From contig JAQYLJ010000051.1 of the NCBI GenBank assembly GCA_028720145.1, positions 1 through 39,831 on the forward strand: DNA of 39,831 nucleotides, written 5' to 3'. Positions 8,014 to 16,022 of this stretch are shown here, one piece after another. The position numbers were made by a program, and so were the translations under genes. The notes under the pieces were generated by a model that had not been told where the DNA came from, made no database searches, and saw nothing but the letters and a program-made list of their open reading frames with translations. The number at the start of each line of letters is the position of its first letter. The stretch's first letter is position 1. This stretch comes from Clostridia bacterium (GTDB lineage: Bacteria > Bacillota > Clostridia > Oscillospirales > CAG-272).

Positions 8014-9224
8014 CCGCTGAAATCTTCCCGGGGCAGGCGCACGGGCGGGTGACTGTCCCGCCGTCCAAGAGCATCGCCCACCGCTATCTCATCTGTGCCG
8101 CTCTCGCCGAGGGCGAGAGCGTCATTCACCATGTCCCCGCATCCGACGACCTGCTCGCGACCTGTGACGCGCTGTCCGCGCTCGGGGTCTTCATCGCGTG
8201 GGAGGGTGACACCGTCCGCGTCCGCGGAACCAAACGCCTTGTTCCGACGAAAGAGCTTGCCTGTCGGGAGTGCGGGACCACCCTGCGCCTGATGTTACCC
8301 CTCTGCCTGCTGGGCGAGGGAGAGGCGACCCTCACCGGTACGCCCAAACTCATTTCCCGCCCGCTCGGGGTGTATGAGCGCCTGTGTGAAGAAGACGGCT
8401 TTTCTTTCCTGCGCGGGCACGACCGCGTGACCGTCTCGGGGTGTCTCACCCCCGGGGTCTATCGCATCCCCGGGAATGTGAGCAGTCAGTTCGTGAGCGG
8501 ACTGCTTCTCGCACTTTCCCGTCTCGAGGGAGACAGCGTCATCGAGATGACGACCGAGGTGGAGAGCCGCTCGTATATCGGGTTGACGCTCGACGCCATG
8601 GCGGCGTTCGGGGTCAATGCGGAATGGACGGGAGAACGCTCCTTAAAAGTCCCGGGCGGGAAATCCTACCGCGCGGGAGAACACGCGGTCGAGGGCGACT
8701 GGTCCTCCGCCGCCTTCTTCGAGGCGCTGACCGCGCTCGGCGACCCTGTAACGGTAGAGGGGGTCACCATTGCTTCCCATCAGTCAGACAAAGCGTGCCG
8801 CACCTATTTTGAGGCGCTCCGCGCCGACACCCCGACCCTCTCGGTGCGTGACTGCCCCGACCTCGCTCCCATCCTCATGACGGTGGCGGCGCTCTCGCAT
8901 GGGGCTACTCTGACCGACACCGCCCGTCTGAAACTCAAAGAGAGCGACCGCGGCAGAGCCATGGCGCAGGAACTCGCGAAATGCGGGATTCGGACGATTC
9001 AGGAGGAAAACAGCATTACCGTCCTGTCGGGGACACCCGTCCCGCCGTCCGAGCCGCTCTTCGGGCACAACGACCATCGCATCGTCATGGCGCTCGCAAT
9101 TCTTCTGACCCGCGTCGGCGGGGTCATTCGGAACGCGGAGGCGGTCTCCAAGAGTTATCCGGAGTTTTTCGACCACCTCGCAGCATTACAGATTAAAGTG
9201 GAAACGGACAAACGAAATGCTTGA
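8010..9224 (+). CDS. aroA: 3-phosphoshikimate 1-carboxyvinyltransferase (EPSP synthase)
   Basis: Transfers the enolpyruvyl group of PEP to shikimate 3-phosphate. The 404-residue protein has PPSKSIAHRYL at the N-terminus, the GNVSSQF segment (two Ser that bind shikimate 3-phosphate), the LKLKESDR segment with the conserved Lys/Glu/Asp, and HNDHRIVMALAI near the C-terminus. It is slightly shorter than the E. coli enzyme (427). In the PEP-site segment the sequence reads ACRECGTTLRLMLPL, where class I enzymes have LGNAGTAMRPL; this Glu-Cys-Gly-Thr-Thr-Leu-Arg form is seen in divergent clostridial enzymes, by memory. Overlaps aroQ by 4 and tyrA by 8 bases. Confidence 0.94.
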   Translation: MTAEIFPGQAHGRVTVPPSKSIAHRYLICAALAEGESVIHHVPASDDLLATCDALSALGVFIAWEGDTVRVRGTKRLVPTKELACRECGTTLRLMLPLCLLGEGEATLTGTPKLISRPLGVYERLCEEDGFSFLRGHDRVTVSGCLTPGVYRIPGNVSSQFVSGLLLALSRLEGDSVIEMTTEVESRSYIGLTLDAMAAFGVNAEWTGERSLKVPGGKSYRAGEHAVEGDWSSAAFFEALTALGDPVTVEGVTIASHQSDKACRTYFEALRADTPTLSVRDCPDLAPILMTVAALSHGATLTDTARLKLKESDRGRAMAQELAKCGIRTIQEENSITVLSGTPVPPSEPLFGHNDHRIVMALAILLTRVGGVIRNAEAVSKSYPEFFDHLAALQIKVETDKRNA

Positions 9225-10071
9225 TAAATCAAAGACCATTCTCATCGTGGGTCTGGGGCTCATCGGCGGCTCTTACGCCCGCGCACTCACGGATGCGGGG
9301 TATCGGGTCACGGCGATCGACTGCGACCCCGACGCCATCGCCTACGCGCTCTCGGAGTGCATGATTGAAGACGGGGCGACAAACGCCGACCCCGCGCTGG
9401 TGTCCTCTGCCGACCTCATCGTCTTCGCGCTTTATCCCCATGTGTTCCTTGACTGGATTCGGGAGAATCAGCATCTTTTGAAACCCGGGGTCCTGCTTAC
9501 CGATGTGACCGGGGTCAAAGGGAAAATCGTCGAGGAAGTGCAAAGCATTTTGCGTCCCGACGCGGAGTTCATCGCCGCGCACCCCATGGCGGGGAGAGAG
9601 GTATCGGGGGTCGAAAACAGCACGCCCGCCATCTTCCGAGGCGCGAACTACATCGTGGTCCCGACCGAGAAGAATACGCAGGCGGCGATAGACACCTGCC
9701 GCGCACTCGGAGAGACGCTCGGGTTCGCCCGCGTGAGTGAATTGTCACCCGCGCTCCACGACGAGATAGTCGGGTTCGTCTCCCAACTGACCCACTGTAT
9801 CGCGATTGCTCTGATGACCTGTAATCAAGATGAGCATTTGGAAGAATATACGGGCGACTCGTTCCGAGACCTGACCCGCATCGCCCGCATCAACGATGAG
9901 ATGTGGAGCGAGCTCTTCCTCTGGAACCGCGATAAACTGATTGAGCAAATCGACTCTTTTTCATCAGAGCTTGGAAGCATCCGCGAGATGCTGATAAACG
10001 GTGACCGAGACGCCCTGCGCCGTCTCATGCGGCGAGCGACCGAACGCCGCGCGAAATTCGATAAAAAGTGA
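9217..10071 (+). CDS. tyrA: Prephenate dehydrogenase
   Basis: Oxidatively decarboxylates prephenate to 4-hydroxyphenylpyruvate, committing chorismate to tyrosine. The 284-residue protein starts with the NAD-binding loop ILIVGLGLIGGSYARAL and has AAHPMAGRE and the catalytic His in SQLTHCIA. It ends soon after the helical dimer domain, so the ACT regulatory domain seen in Bacillus TyrA is absent, and feedback control by tyrosine through ACT is not expected. It starts inside the end of aroA without a clear RBS of its own, which suggests translational coupling. With the mutase domain of the AroB fusion this operon can run from DAHP to hydroxyphenylpyruvate. Confidence 0.92.
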   Translation: MLDKSKTILIVGLGLIGGSYARALTDAGYRVTAIDCDPDAIAYALSECMIEDGATNADPALVSSADLIVFALYPHVFLDWIRENQHLLKPGVLLTDVTGVKGKIVEEVQSILRPDAEFIAAHPMAGREVSGVENSTPAIFRGANYIVVPTEKNTQAAIDTCRALGETLGFARVSELSPALHDEIVGFVSQLTHCIAIALMTCNQDEHLEEYTGDSFRDLTRIARINDEMWSELFLWNRDKLIEQIDSFSSELGSIREMLINGDRDALRRLMRRATERRAKFDKK

Positions 10072-10081
10072 GGGTACTCTT

Positions 10082-11110
10082 ATGAATATGGAATTCCAAC
10101 GCAAACTGCCCATCCCGATGGATATTAAAAAAGACTATCCCGTGCCGCCCGCCGCCGCCGCGGCGAAAGAAAAGCGGGACGAGGAGATCGCCCGCGTCTT
10201 TCGGGGAGAGGACGACCGCCTGCTTCTGGTGATCGGTCCCTGCTCCGCCGACAGCGAGGAGCCGGTGATGGAGTATATTCATCGTCTGAGAGTGCTCCAA
10301 GACAAGGTGGCGGAAAAAATCTTAATCATCCCCCGCATCTATACCAACAAGCCCCGTACCACGGGCGAAGGCTACAAGGGAATGCTCCATCAGCCAGACC
10401 CGACCAGCCGCCCCGATATGCTCGCGGGACTGCTCTCCATCCGCCGTCTGCATATCCGCGCGCTCTCCGAGACGGGATTCGGCTGTGCCGACGAGATGCT
10501 GTACCCCGAGAACCACAGACTGCTGAACGACCTGCTCTCCTATGTGGCGGTGGGTGCGCGCTCGGTCGAGAACCAACAGCATCGGCTCACTGCGAGCGGG
10601 CTCAATATTCCGGTCGGGATGAAGAACCCCACGGGGGGCGACCTCTCGGTCATGATGAACGCCGTTCGCGCGGCACAGCACGCGCACACCTTCATCTACC
10701 GCGGATGGGAGGTGCACAGCCACGGGAATCCCCTCGCGCACACCATTCTCCGCGGGTATGTGGACCGTCACGGACAGGCGCACCCGAACTACCACTATGA
10801 GGACCTCCGCGAACTCGCGGGACTGTACGCCGAGAGCGGTCTTCAAAACCCCGCCGTCCTGATTGACACCAACCACTCGAACTCGGCGAAACGCTGGGCG
10901 GAACAGCCGCGCATCGCGAAAGAGGTACTCGGCAGTTGCCGGAACAATCCCGAAATCCGTCACCTTGTCAAGGGGCTGATGATCGAGAGTTACCTCGAAG
11001 ACGGGTGCCAAAAGATCGGTGAGGGCGTGTTCGGGAAATCCATCACCGACCCCTGCATCGGGTGGGAAAAGACCGAGCAGATGGTGCTTGAGCTCGCTGA
11101 CCTCTGGTAA
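10082..11110 (+). CDS. aroF: 3-deoxy-7-phosphoheptulonate (DAHP) synthase, type I alpha
   Basis: Condenses PEP and erythrose 4-phosphate, the entry step of the pathway. The 342-residue protein is of the AroF/AroG/AroH class: VIGPCSADSEEPVMEY, PRIYTNKPRTTGEGYKG, GARSVENQQHR, GMKNPTGG and ESYLEDG are visible in order. The ATG at 10082 is used because it follows GAGGG at good spacing and gives the family's usual N-terminus; an upstream in-frame ATG would overlap tyrA by about 70 bases. The residues that decide which amino acid inhibits it cannot be read with confidence. It is the last gene of the operon, 10 bp after tyrA, so the first enzyme is made from the last cistron. Confidence 0.93.
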   Translation: MNMEFQRKLPIPMDIKKDYPVPPAAAAAKEKRDEEIARVFRGEDDRLLLVIGPCSADSEEPVMEYIHRLRVLQDKVAEKILIIPRIYTNKPRTTGEGYKGMLHQPDPTSRPDMLAGLLSIRRLHIRALSETGFGCADEMLYPENHRLLNDLLSYVAVGARSVENQQHRLTASGLNIPVGMKNPTGGDLSVMMNAVRAAQHAHTFIYRGWEVHSHGNPLAHTILRGYVDRHGQAHPNYHYEDLRELAGLYAESGLQNPAVLIDTNHSNSAKRWAEQPRIAKEVLGSCRNNPEIRHLVKGLMIESYLEDGCQKIGEGVFGKSITDPCIGWEKTEQMVLELADLW

Positions 11111-11209
11111 GAGCCGCGGCGCACCGTGTTGTGCTATCCCGTATCGCCGCGTACCGTGTCGCGCTGTCACCTTCATCGCTACACTGTGATTGTTCTGTAT
11201 TTTTTCAAA

Positions 11210-11246
11210 GAGGAGCCGCCTTCGCGGCTCCTCTCCGTCTTTTTTC
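11210..11246 (+). terminator. Intrinsic terminator of the aromatic operon
   Basis: GAGGAGCCGC (11210-11219) pairs with GCGGCTCCTC (11224-11233) around a CTTC loop, followed by TCCGTCTTTTTTC. It closes the operon about 100 bp after the DAHP synthase stop. Confidence 0.85.
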
Positions 11247-11307
11247 GGGGACTGTATAAGCGGGTGGGAGAATGGACAGACTCTTTTCAAACAAAGGAGG
11301 ATGGAAG

Positions 11308-11769
11308 ATGAATCTACAACTCACCGCGAAAGAAGTCGGTCTGCTCAAAGACATGAAGGACCAGGAACAGCTCTGCATTCAGAAGTATGAGGAATACGCC
11401 AAGGAGGCGAGCAAACAGGAGCTCAAACAGCTCTTCTGCGACATGGCGCAGACCGAGCGCCAGCACCTCAAAACCGTGACCGAGATGATGGGCGGCACGG
11501 TCACGCCCGTGACGGGCTCTATCAGTGCGAACAACAGTCATTGTACTCCCGTCGGTTACTCGGACGAGGGACAGCGCACAAGAGACGCGTTCCTCTGTCG
11601 GGATATGCTGGCGACCGAAAAGCACGCGTCGTCCCTCTACGATGTCAGCGTCTTTGAGTTTAGTGACCCGGTCGCGCGCAAGGTGCTGAACCACATTCAG
11701 TCGGAAGAGCAACAGCACGGCGAACAGCTCTACGCCTATATGAAAGCAAACGGTATGTATAACGGATGA
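11308..11769 (+). CDS. CotF-like spore coat protein (ferritin-like fold)
   Basis: A 153-residue, mostly helical protein. Its two four-helix-type halves contain repeated Glu/His/Gln patterns (DQEQLCIQKYEEYAKEA, MAQTERQH, SEEQQHGEQLY), typical of the CotF family of spore coat proteins, which have a ferritin-like fold. The ATG at 11308 is chosen because AAAGGAGG lies just upstream; the longer frame starting at 11272 has no RBS. No vegetative promoter of the kind seen elsewhere in this window was found upstream, which fits control by a sporulation sigma factor, although no clear sigma-E/G/K box was recognised. The role in the spore is inferred from the family. Confidence 0.75.
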   Translation: MNLQLTAKEVGLLKDMKDQEQLCIQKYEEYAKEASKQELKQLFCDMAQTERQHLKTVTEMMGGTVTPVTGSISANNSHCTPVGYSDEGQRTRDAFLCRDMLATEKHASSLYDVSVFEFSDPVARKVLNHIQSEEQQHGEQLYAYMKANGMYNG

Positions 11770-11786
11770 ATACCCCGCGACCCTAT

Positions 11787-11810
11787 CCTCCGAGAGAATT
11801 TTCTCGGAGG
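11787..11810. other. Perfect 9-bp hairpin after the cotF-like gene
   Basis: CCTCCGAGA (11787-11795) pairs with TCTCGGAGG (11802-11810). There is no T-run on the plus strand after it, so it is a weak or Rho-assisted terminator at best; it separates the coat gene from the T-box promoter. Confidence 0.4.
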
Positions 11811-11822
11811 AAAAAGAGGGGC

Positions 11823-11851
11823 TTGACAGGGGGTGAAAACTCTGTTACAAT
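11823..11851 (+). promoter_or_regulatory. Promoter of the T-box-asnS-asnA operon
   Basis: TTGACA (11823-11828), 17-bp spacer, TACAAT (11846-11851) with TGT extended -10. Transcription should start near 11858, at the beginning of the T-box leader. Confidence 0.85.
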
Positions 11852-11858
11852 GCTTTCA

Positions 11859-12096
11859 TAAATGCCATGAGGAAGAGAAGTACCTTTTCAGTTTGGCTCC
11901 AAGAGAGCGCGGGTAGGTGAGAGCCGCGTAGCACGGGGAGAGGGAATAACACTTCGGAGCAGCAAACCCAAAGCGAGAGCCGGTAGGGGCGCCGTGTAAT
12001 GCGCGTCAGACATTGAGAGGTCGCAAATCAAATGCGGCGAAGATAGGTGGTACCACGACACACAGTCGTCCTATTGGGGACAGACTGTGTTTTTTA
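11859..12096 (+). promoter_or_regulatory. T-box leader (asparagine specific)
   Basis: A complete T-box riboswitch that senses uncharged tRNA and lets transcription continue when asparaginyl-tRNA is low. The canonical T-box element AGGTGGTACCACG is at 12045-12057, and stem I with the AGTA bulge lies near 11874-11882. The specifier AAC (Asn) sits at 11948-11950 in GAATAACAC, followed by the usual purine. The terminator is ACACAGTC (12060-12067) with GACTGTGT (12083-12090), plus an inner GTCC/GGAC pair, then a T-run. The T-box element overlaps the antiterminator side. The downstream genes asnS and asnA agree with the Asn reading. Confidence 0.95.
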
Positions 12097-12110
12097 TTAG
12101 GAGGAAAAAA

Positions 12111-13484
12111 ATGAAACACACGGACATTCGGGATTTGTTTTCGGGAAAAGTCCAAACCGGCGAGACCGTGACCGTCTGCGGCTGGGTCAGAACCGCGCGG
12201 GATTCCAAGAATATGGCGTTCATTGAGCTCAACGACGGCAGTACGCTGAAACACATGCAAATCGTCATTGATAAGGCATCCGTCACGCCGCCCGCCGCGG
12301 CGATGCACCTCGGCGCGGCGCTGAAAGTGGAAGGGGTACTCGTCCCCGCACAGAACGGAGGGGGCGTGGAAATCAATGCCGCGGGGATCGAAGTCCTCGG
12401 CGACTGCCCGCCCGAATATCCGCTCCAAAAGAAGTTCCAGAAACTCGAGACCCTGCGCGAGACCCCGCATCTGCGCGTCCGCACCAACACTTTTAACGCG
12501 GTCTTCCGTGTGCGGTCGGTCATGGCGGCGGCGATTCACCGCTATTTCCAGGAGCGCGGGTATGTCTATGTCAACACGCCGCTCATCACCGGCAGTGACT
12601 GCGAGGGCGCGGGCGAGATGTTCCAGGTGACGACCATCGGCTATTCCGACAAATACAAAAACCGCGAGGACTACTATCGGGACGACTTCTTCGGTCGCCG
12701 TGCCGGACTTTCGGTTTCGGGACAGCTCGAGGGGGAGGTCGCGGCACTCGCGTTCGGGAAAATCTATACCTTCGGACCCAGTTTCCGCGCGGAGAACAGC
12801 AATACCCCCCGCCATGTCGCCGAATTTTGGCACATTGAGCCGGAGGTCGCCTTTGCGGAACTGCCCGACATCATCGCCATCGCGGAGGAAATGATCAAGT
12901 ATATCATTCGCGAGGTGGTGGAGACCTGCCCCACCGAACTCGAATTTTTCGAGACGCGGTTTGAGGCGGGACTCAGAGAGAAACTCCGCCATGTCATCGA
13001 AAACGATTTTGCCATCGTCGAGTACACCGATGCCGTCGAGCAGCTAAAGGCATCGGGCAAGCAGTTTGAATATCCTGTGGAGTGGGGCTGCGACCTGCAG
13101 ACCGAGCACGAGCGGTATATCACCGAGGAAATCTACAAGAAGCCGGTATTCCTTATCAACTATCCCAAGGGAATCAAGGCGTTCTATATGAAACAGAACC
13201 CCGACGGAAAGACCGTCGCGGCGACCGACCTGCTCGTCCCGGGCGTCGGGGAGATCATCGGGTGCAGCGAGCGCGAAGCCGACTATGACAAACTGGTGAG
13301 CGCCATGACCGAGCGGGACATGGATCTCTCCGCCTACCGCGACTATCTCGACCTCCGCCGCTACGGCTCGGTGCCGCACAGCGGATTCGGGCTCGGGTTC
13401 GAGAGAATCCTCATGTATGTCACCGGCATGCAGAACATCCGCGATGTCATCCTCTATCCCCGCACCGTGGGGTCCATCCGCTGA
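12111..13484 (+). CDS. asnS: Asparaginyl-tRNA synthetase
   Basis: Charges tRNA-Asn with asparagine. The 457-residue class IIb synthetase has an N-terminal OB-fold anticodon-binding domain (about residues 1-105, TVTVCGWVRTARDSKNMAFIELNDG). The catalytic core carries motif 2 (FRAENSNTPRHVAEFWHIE) and motif 3 (GFGLGFERILMYVTG). The start is the ATG after AGGAGGAAAAAA directly behind the T-box terminator; the upstream in-frame ATG lies inside the terminator stem. The presence of AsnRS indicates direct charging, so Asn supply matters, matching the pairing with asnA under one Asn T-box. Confidence 0.96.
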   Translation: MKHTDIRDLFSGKVQTGETVTVCGWVRTARDSKNMAFIELNDGSTLKHMQIVIDKASVTPPAAAMHLGAALKVEGVLVPAQNGGGVEINAAGIEVLGDCPPEYPLQKKFQKLETLRETPHLRVRTNTFNAVFRVRSVMAAAIHRYFQERGYVYVNTPLITGSDCEGAGEMFQVTTIGYSDKYKNREDYYRDDFFGRRAGLSVSGQLEGEVAALAFGKIYTFGPSFRAENSNTPRHVAEFWHIEPEVAFAELPDIIAIAEEMIKYIIREVVETCPTELEFFETRFEAGLREKLRHVIENDFAIVEYTDAVEQLKASGKQFEYPVEWGCDLQTEHERYITEEIYKKPVFLINYPKGIKAFYMKQNPDGKTVAATDLLVPGVGEIIGCSEREADYDKLVSAMTERDMDLSAYRDYLDLRRYGSVPHSGFGLGFERILMYVTGMQNIRDVILYPRTVGSIR

Positions 13485-13539
13485 TATTCCACCAAACCCC
13501 CGTTGAATCTCCGCCGAAATCCCCCCGAAAGGAACCTAT

Positions 13540-14547
13540 ATGAAAGAGTATCATCCGACCCGCCCCTATGCGTCCGCCCTTACCGTGCGCGAGACGCAGA
13601 AGGCAATCAAGGAAGTCAAAGACGGTTTTCAAAAGCGGCTCGCCGCCGCGCTGAATCTCGACCGCGTGACCGCGCCGCTCATGGTCGAGGCGGGACGGGG
13701 CATCAATGACGACCTCAACGGGGTCGAGCGCAAAGTGGCGTTCTCGGTCGGGCGGGAAGAGACACCGGTCGAGATCGTGCAGTCGCTCGCCAAATGGAAA
13801 CGGATGCAACTCGGCTTCTTCGGTTACCGTCGCGGAGAGGGCATTTACACCGACATGAACGCCATTCGGCGGGACGAGGACCTCGACCCGCTCCACTCGG
13901 TCTTTGTCGACCAATGGGACTGGGAGAAAGTCATCTCGGGCGAGGACAGAACTCTCGCCTATCTCGAAGACGTGGCGCGCACGGTTGTGGGCATCCTCGC
14001 GGATGTCAAAGACGCGATTCGGGAGTCGTACCCGGTTCTCACCCGCACGGTCACGCGCGAGGTCACCTGTATCACCACCGAAGAACTTGCCGCGCGGTAC
14101 CCGCACCTTTCCCCGAAAGAGCGGGAGGACGCGGTGACGCGGGAATACGGGACGGTGCTGGTCGAGAAGATCGGGTACCCGCTCTCCGACGGAAAGCCGC
14201 ACGACGGGCGCGCGCCCGACTACGACGACTGGAATCTCAACGGGGATATTCTCGTTTGGAACGAGGTCCTCGGCTGTGCGTTCGAGATTTCGTCCATGGG
14301 GATTCGCGTGGATGCGGACTCCCTCAAAAGCCAACTCGAAACGGCAGGGAAGAGTGACCGCCTGTCCCTCGAATACCATCGAGGGGTGATGGACGGGAAA
14401 TACCCCCTTACGGTCGGCGGCGGCATCGGGCAGTCGCGGCTCTGTATGTTTTTACTCGAAAAGGCGCATATCGGGGAGGTGCAATCCTCGGTCTGGCCGC
14501 GCGAGATGCGGGCAGAACTCGCGAAAGAGAATATCTATCTTTTGTAA
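13540..14547 (+). CDS. asnA: Aspartate-ammonia ligase (asparagine synthetase A)
   Basis: Makes asparagine from aspartate, ammonia and ATP. The 335-residue protein matches AsnA, a class II synthetase-like fold. Visible segments are the N-terminal Y-tract ending in FFQ-like KDGFQKRLAAALNLDRVTAP (split here across about residues 27-46), VEAGRGINDDLNGVERKV, HSVFVDQWDWEKVI and GGGIGQSRLCMFLL. Length is normal. It follows asnS by 55 bp with the RBS GAAAGGA, and both respond to the same Asn T-box, so asparagine synthesis and charging rise together when tRNA-Asn is uncharged. No terminator with a T-run was seen right after the stop; the repeat block begins about 40 bp later. Confidence 0.95.
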   Translation: MKEYHPTRPYASALTVRETQKAIKEVKDGFQKRLAAALNLDRVTAPLMVEAGRGINDDLNGVERKVAFSVGREETPVEIVQSLAKWKRMQLGFFGYRRGEGIYTDMNAIRRDEDLDPLHSVFVDQWDWEKVISGEDRTLAYLEDVARTVVGILADVKDAIRESYPVLTRTVTREVTCITTEELAARYPHLSPKEREDAVTREYGTVLVEKIGYPLSDGKPHDGRAPDYDDWNLNGDILVWNEVLGCAFEISSMGIRVDADSLKSQLETAGKSDRLSLEYHRGVMDGKYPLTVGGGIGQSRLCMFLLEKAHIGEVQSSVWPREMRAELAKENIYLL

Positions 14548-14586
14548 GAGTCCGACCGACGATGCCGTTTGCTCCCGACTCTTTCT

Positions 14587-14726
14587 GCCTCCCTCCGAGA
14601 GGGAGGTGGCACGCGCAAGCGTGACGGAAGGAGCCCTCGTCGTGTGGGGCTTGCGACTTTGTAAAGATTCTCTTTGCGCACTCTCCCCCAGCCGCGTCCC
14701 GCGGCAGCCCCCTCCCGGAGGGAGCC
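14587..14726 (+). repeat. 140-bp MITE-like module, copy 1
   Basis: Ends are imperfect inverted repeats (about 22 of 29 positions match): the left end starts GCCTCCCTCC and the right end is the complement of GGCTCCCTCC. The middle is variable but keeps GACTTTGTAA. Same length as copy 2 at 15000-15139. Confidence 0.7.
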
Positions 14727-14743
14727 GGATACAACTCCAAATT

Positions 14744-14892
14744 GTAGGGCGGGGGCTTGCTCCCGCCCCCATGCCGTTTAACCACAAAAAGTCAGGAATC
14801 ATGTGATACGGTATGCTTTATCGTGCTACAATCTAACTGAATTATGTAGATACGATTTCGTATGCTTCGGCGGGAGCAAGCCCCCGCCCTAC
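14744..14892. repeat. 24-bp perfect inverted repeat flanking about 100 bp
   Basis: The arms are 14744-14767 and 14869-14892, each itself a near-palindrome around GGGGGCTTGC. The enclosed 101 bp is AT-richer than the surroundings and contains no gene. Confidence 0.7.
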
Positions 14893-14999
14893 GGTGAGCG
14901 AGAGAGGATAGCAAAAAGCCCCCCGAGGGACGGGGTGGAGCAAATCTCATGCCTCTCGCTTCGGGAGAGGTGGCACGCAGAGCGTGACGGAGAGGGGAT

Positions 15000-15139
15000 G
15001 CCTCCCTCCGAGAGGGAGGTGGCACGCGGAGCGTGACGGAAGGAGCCTGCGCTTCGCGAGGTTTATGACTTTGTAACGCTTTTCTTAACGCACTCTCCCC
15101 CAGCTGCGCCCTCGCGGCAGCCCCCTCCCGGAGGGAGCC
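15000..15139 (+). repeat. 140-bp MITE-like module, copy 2
   Basis: Direct repeat of the module at 14587-14726 in the same orientation, with near-identical ends and a diverged middle that keeps GACTTTGTAA. It is followed at once by a truncated unit (15140-15164). Confidence 0.7.
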
Positions 15140-15267
15140 AAAGGCAAGCGTGACGGAAGGAGCCGGATTCTCATATCTCGCGCGATACGGTTTGCGTTTA
15201 TTTCTTTCTTTGTTTTCTATCATCGACAGTTGCTTTTTGCTATGCAAATATTGTGTAGCTTATGGTA

Positions 15268-15303
15268 GAAAAACGGGGAGCACCCTTGCGGTGTCTCCCC
15301 GTT
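15268..15303 (-). terminator. Intrinsic terminator of ppa
   Basis: AACGGGGAG... (from 15272) pairs with ...CTCCCCGTT (to 15303) with a one-base bulge and a 5-base loop. On the minus strand it is followed by TTTTTCTA. It lies 16 bp after the ppa stop. Confidence 0.85.
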
Positions 15304-15318
15304 ATCTTTTTGTTTGTC

Positions 15319-15852
15319 TTATCGGCAAAAGTCGTTCAGATAGTGGTCGATACAGTCACGGATGACCTGAATCGCCTCTTCGTGTCCCTGCGCCTCGTCC
15401 ACCAGCGTCTCCTTGTTTTCGAGGGTCTTGTAGACCGAGAAGAAGTGCTGCATCTCCTGATGCACATGAATCGGCAGGTCGGAGATGTCGTGATAGGTGT
15501 TGTAGGTCGGGTCGCGGAACGGGATGGCGATGATTTTCTCATCCAGTTTCCCGTTGTCCTTCATGCGGATGACCCCGATGGGGTAACAGCGCACGAGGGT
15601 CATGGGGGCGATCTCCTCACTGCACAGGACGAGGACATCGAGCGGGTCGCCGTCGTCGCCGTAGGTGCGGGGGATGAAGCCGTAGTTGGTGGGATAGTGG
15701 GTCGAGGTATACAGGATGCGGTCGAGAATCAGATACCCGGTCTCTTTATCGAGTTCGTATTTCTTTTTCGACCCCTTGGAGATTTCGATGACGGCGATGA
15801 AATCCTCGGGGGTAATGCGTTTCGGACTGATATCGTGCCAAATGTTGCTCAT
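15319..15852 (-). CDS. ppa: Inorganic pyrophosphatase, family I
   Basis: Hydrolyses pyrophosphate to phosphate and pulls biosynthetic reactions forward; cytoplasmic, Mg2+-dependent. The 177-residue protein shows KYELDKETG, the substrate-site HYPTNYGFIPRTYGDDGDPLDVLVL with the metal aspartates (Asp67, Asp69 and Asp72 of the DGDPLD motif), and RCYPIGVIRMKDNGKLDEKIIAIP. The frame extends upstream, but the ATG at 15852 has AAGGAAA at good spacing and the promoter lies just before it. It is a single-gene unit with its own promoter and terminator, divergent from the NUDIX gene. Confidence 0.95.
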   Translation of the reverse strand: MSNIWHDISPKRITPEDFIAVIEISKGSKKKYELDKETGYLILDRILYTSTHYPTNYGFIPRTYGDDGDPLDVLVLCSEEIAPMTLVRCYPIGVIRMKDNGKLDEKIIAIPFRDPTYNTYHDISDLPIHVHQEMQHFFSVYKTLENKETLVDEAQGHEEAIQVIRDCIDHYLNDFCR

Positions 15853-15876
15853 ACGATTTCCTTGCCTTTTTTCTTT

Positions 15877-15905
15877 ATTGTACCAAGTTTTCGTCCGTTT
15901 TACAA
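15877..15905 (-). promoter_or_regulatory. Promoter of ppa
   Basis: On the minus strand TTGTAA (15905-15900), 17-bp spacer, TACAAT (15882-15877), with TGG extended -10, about 25 bp before the start codon. Confidence 0.75.
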
Positions 15906-15967
15906 GAGCGAAGGAAAAAGAAAAGCGGACGGGGGAAAAACAGACGATCCATGGGCGGGATTCCCGC

Positions 15968-15996
15968 TTGACGGGTGCGCGGGGAAATGGTAAAAT
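15968..15996 (+). promoter_or_regulatory. Promoter of the NUDIX gene
   Basis: TTGACG (15968-15973), 17-bp spacer, TAAAAT (15991-15996), with TGG extended -10, about 26 bp before the start codon. Confidence 0.75.
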
Positions 15997-16022
15997 GAGA
16001 AAAAACGAGGGGAGAGACCAAT

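Larger units (their letters stand above)
14548..15265. repeat. Gene-free block of palindromic REP/MITE-like repeats
   Basis: About 0.7 kb without a supportable gene. It holds several GC-rich units of about 48 nt, each with two small hairpins: 14587-14635, 14951-14997 and 15000-15047. Inverted units lie at about 14679-14726 and 15089-15139, with a truncated one at 15140-15164. Units pair up into two modules of equal length (14587-14726 and 15000-15139). A separate 24-bp perfect inverted repeat lies at 14744-14767 and 14869-14892. Reading frames here are short, lack RBSs and follow the repeats, so none is called. Confidence 0.8.

Noticed and set aside
11787..11820. Terminator of the cotF-like gene
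   Set aside because: The hairpin is perfect, but A and G, not T, follow it on the plus strand; kept only as a hairpin.
14803..15036. 77-codon plus-strand frame in the repeat block
   Set aside because: Its sequence is made of the inverted repeats; no RBS and no family pattern.
14548..15265. CRISPR array
   Set aside because: Repeat units are palindromic, contain two hairpins each, occur in both orientations and are unevenly spaced; there are no regular unique spacers or cas genes.
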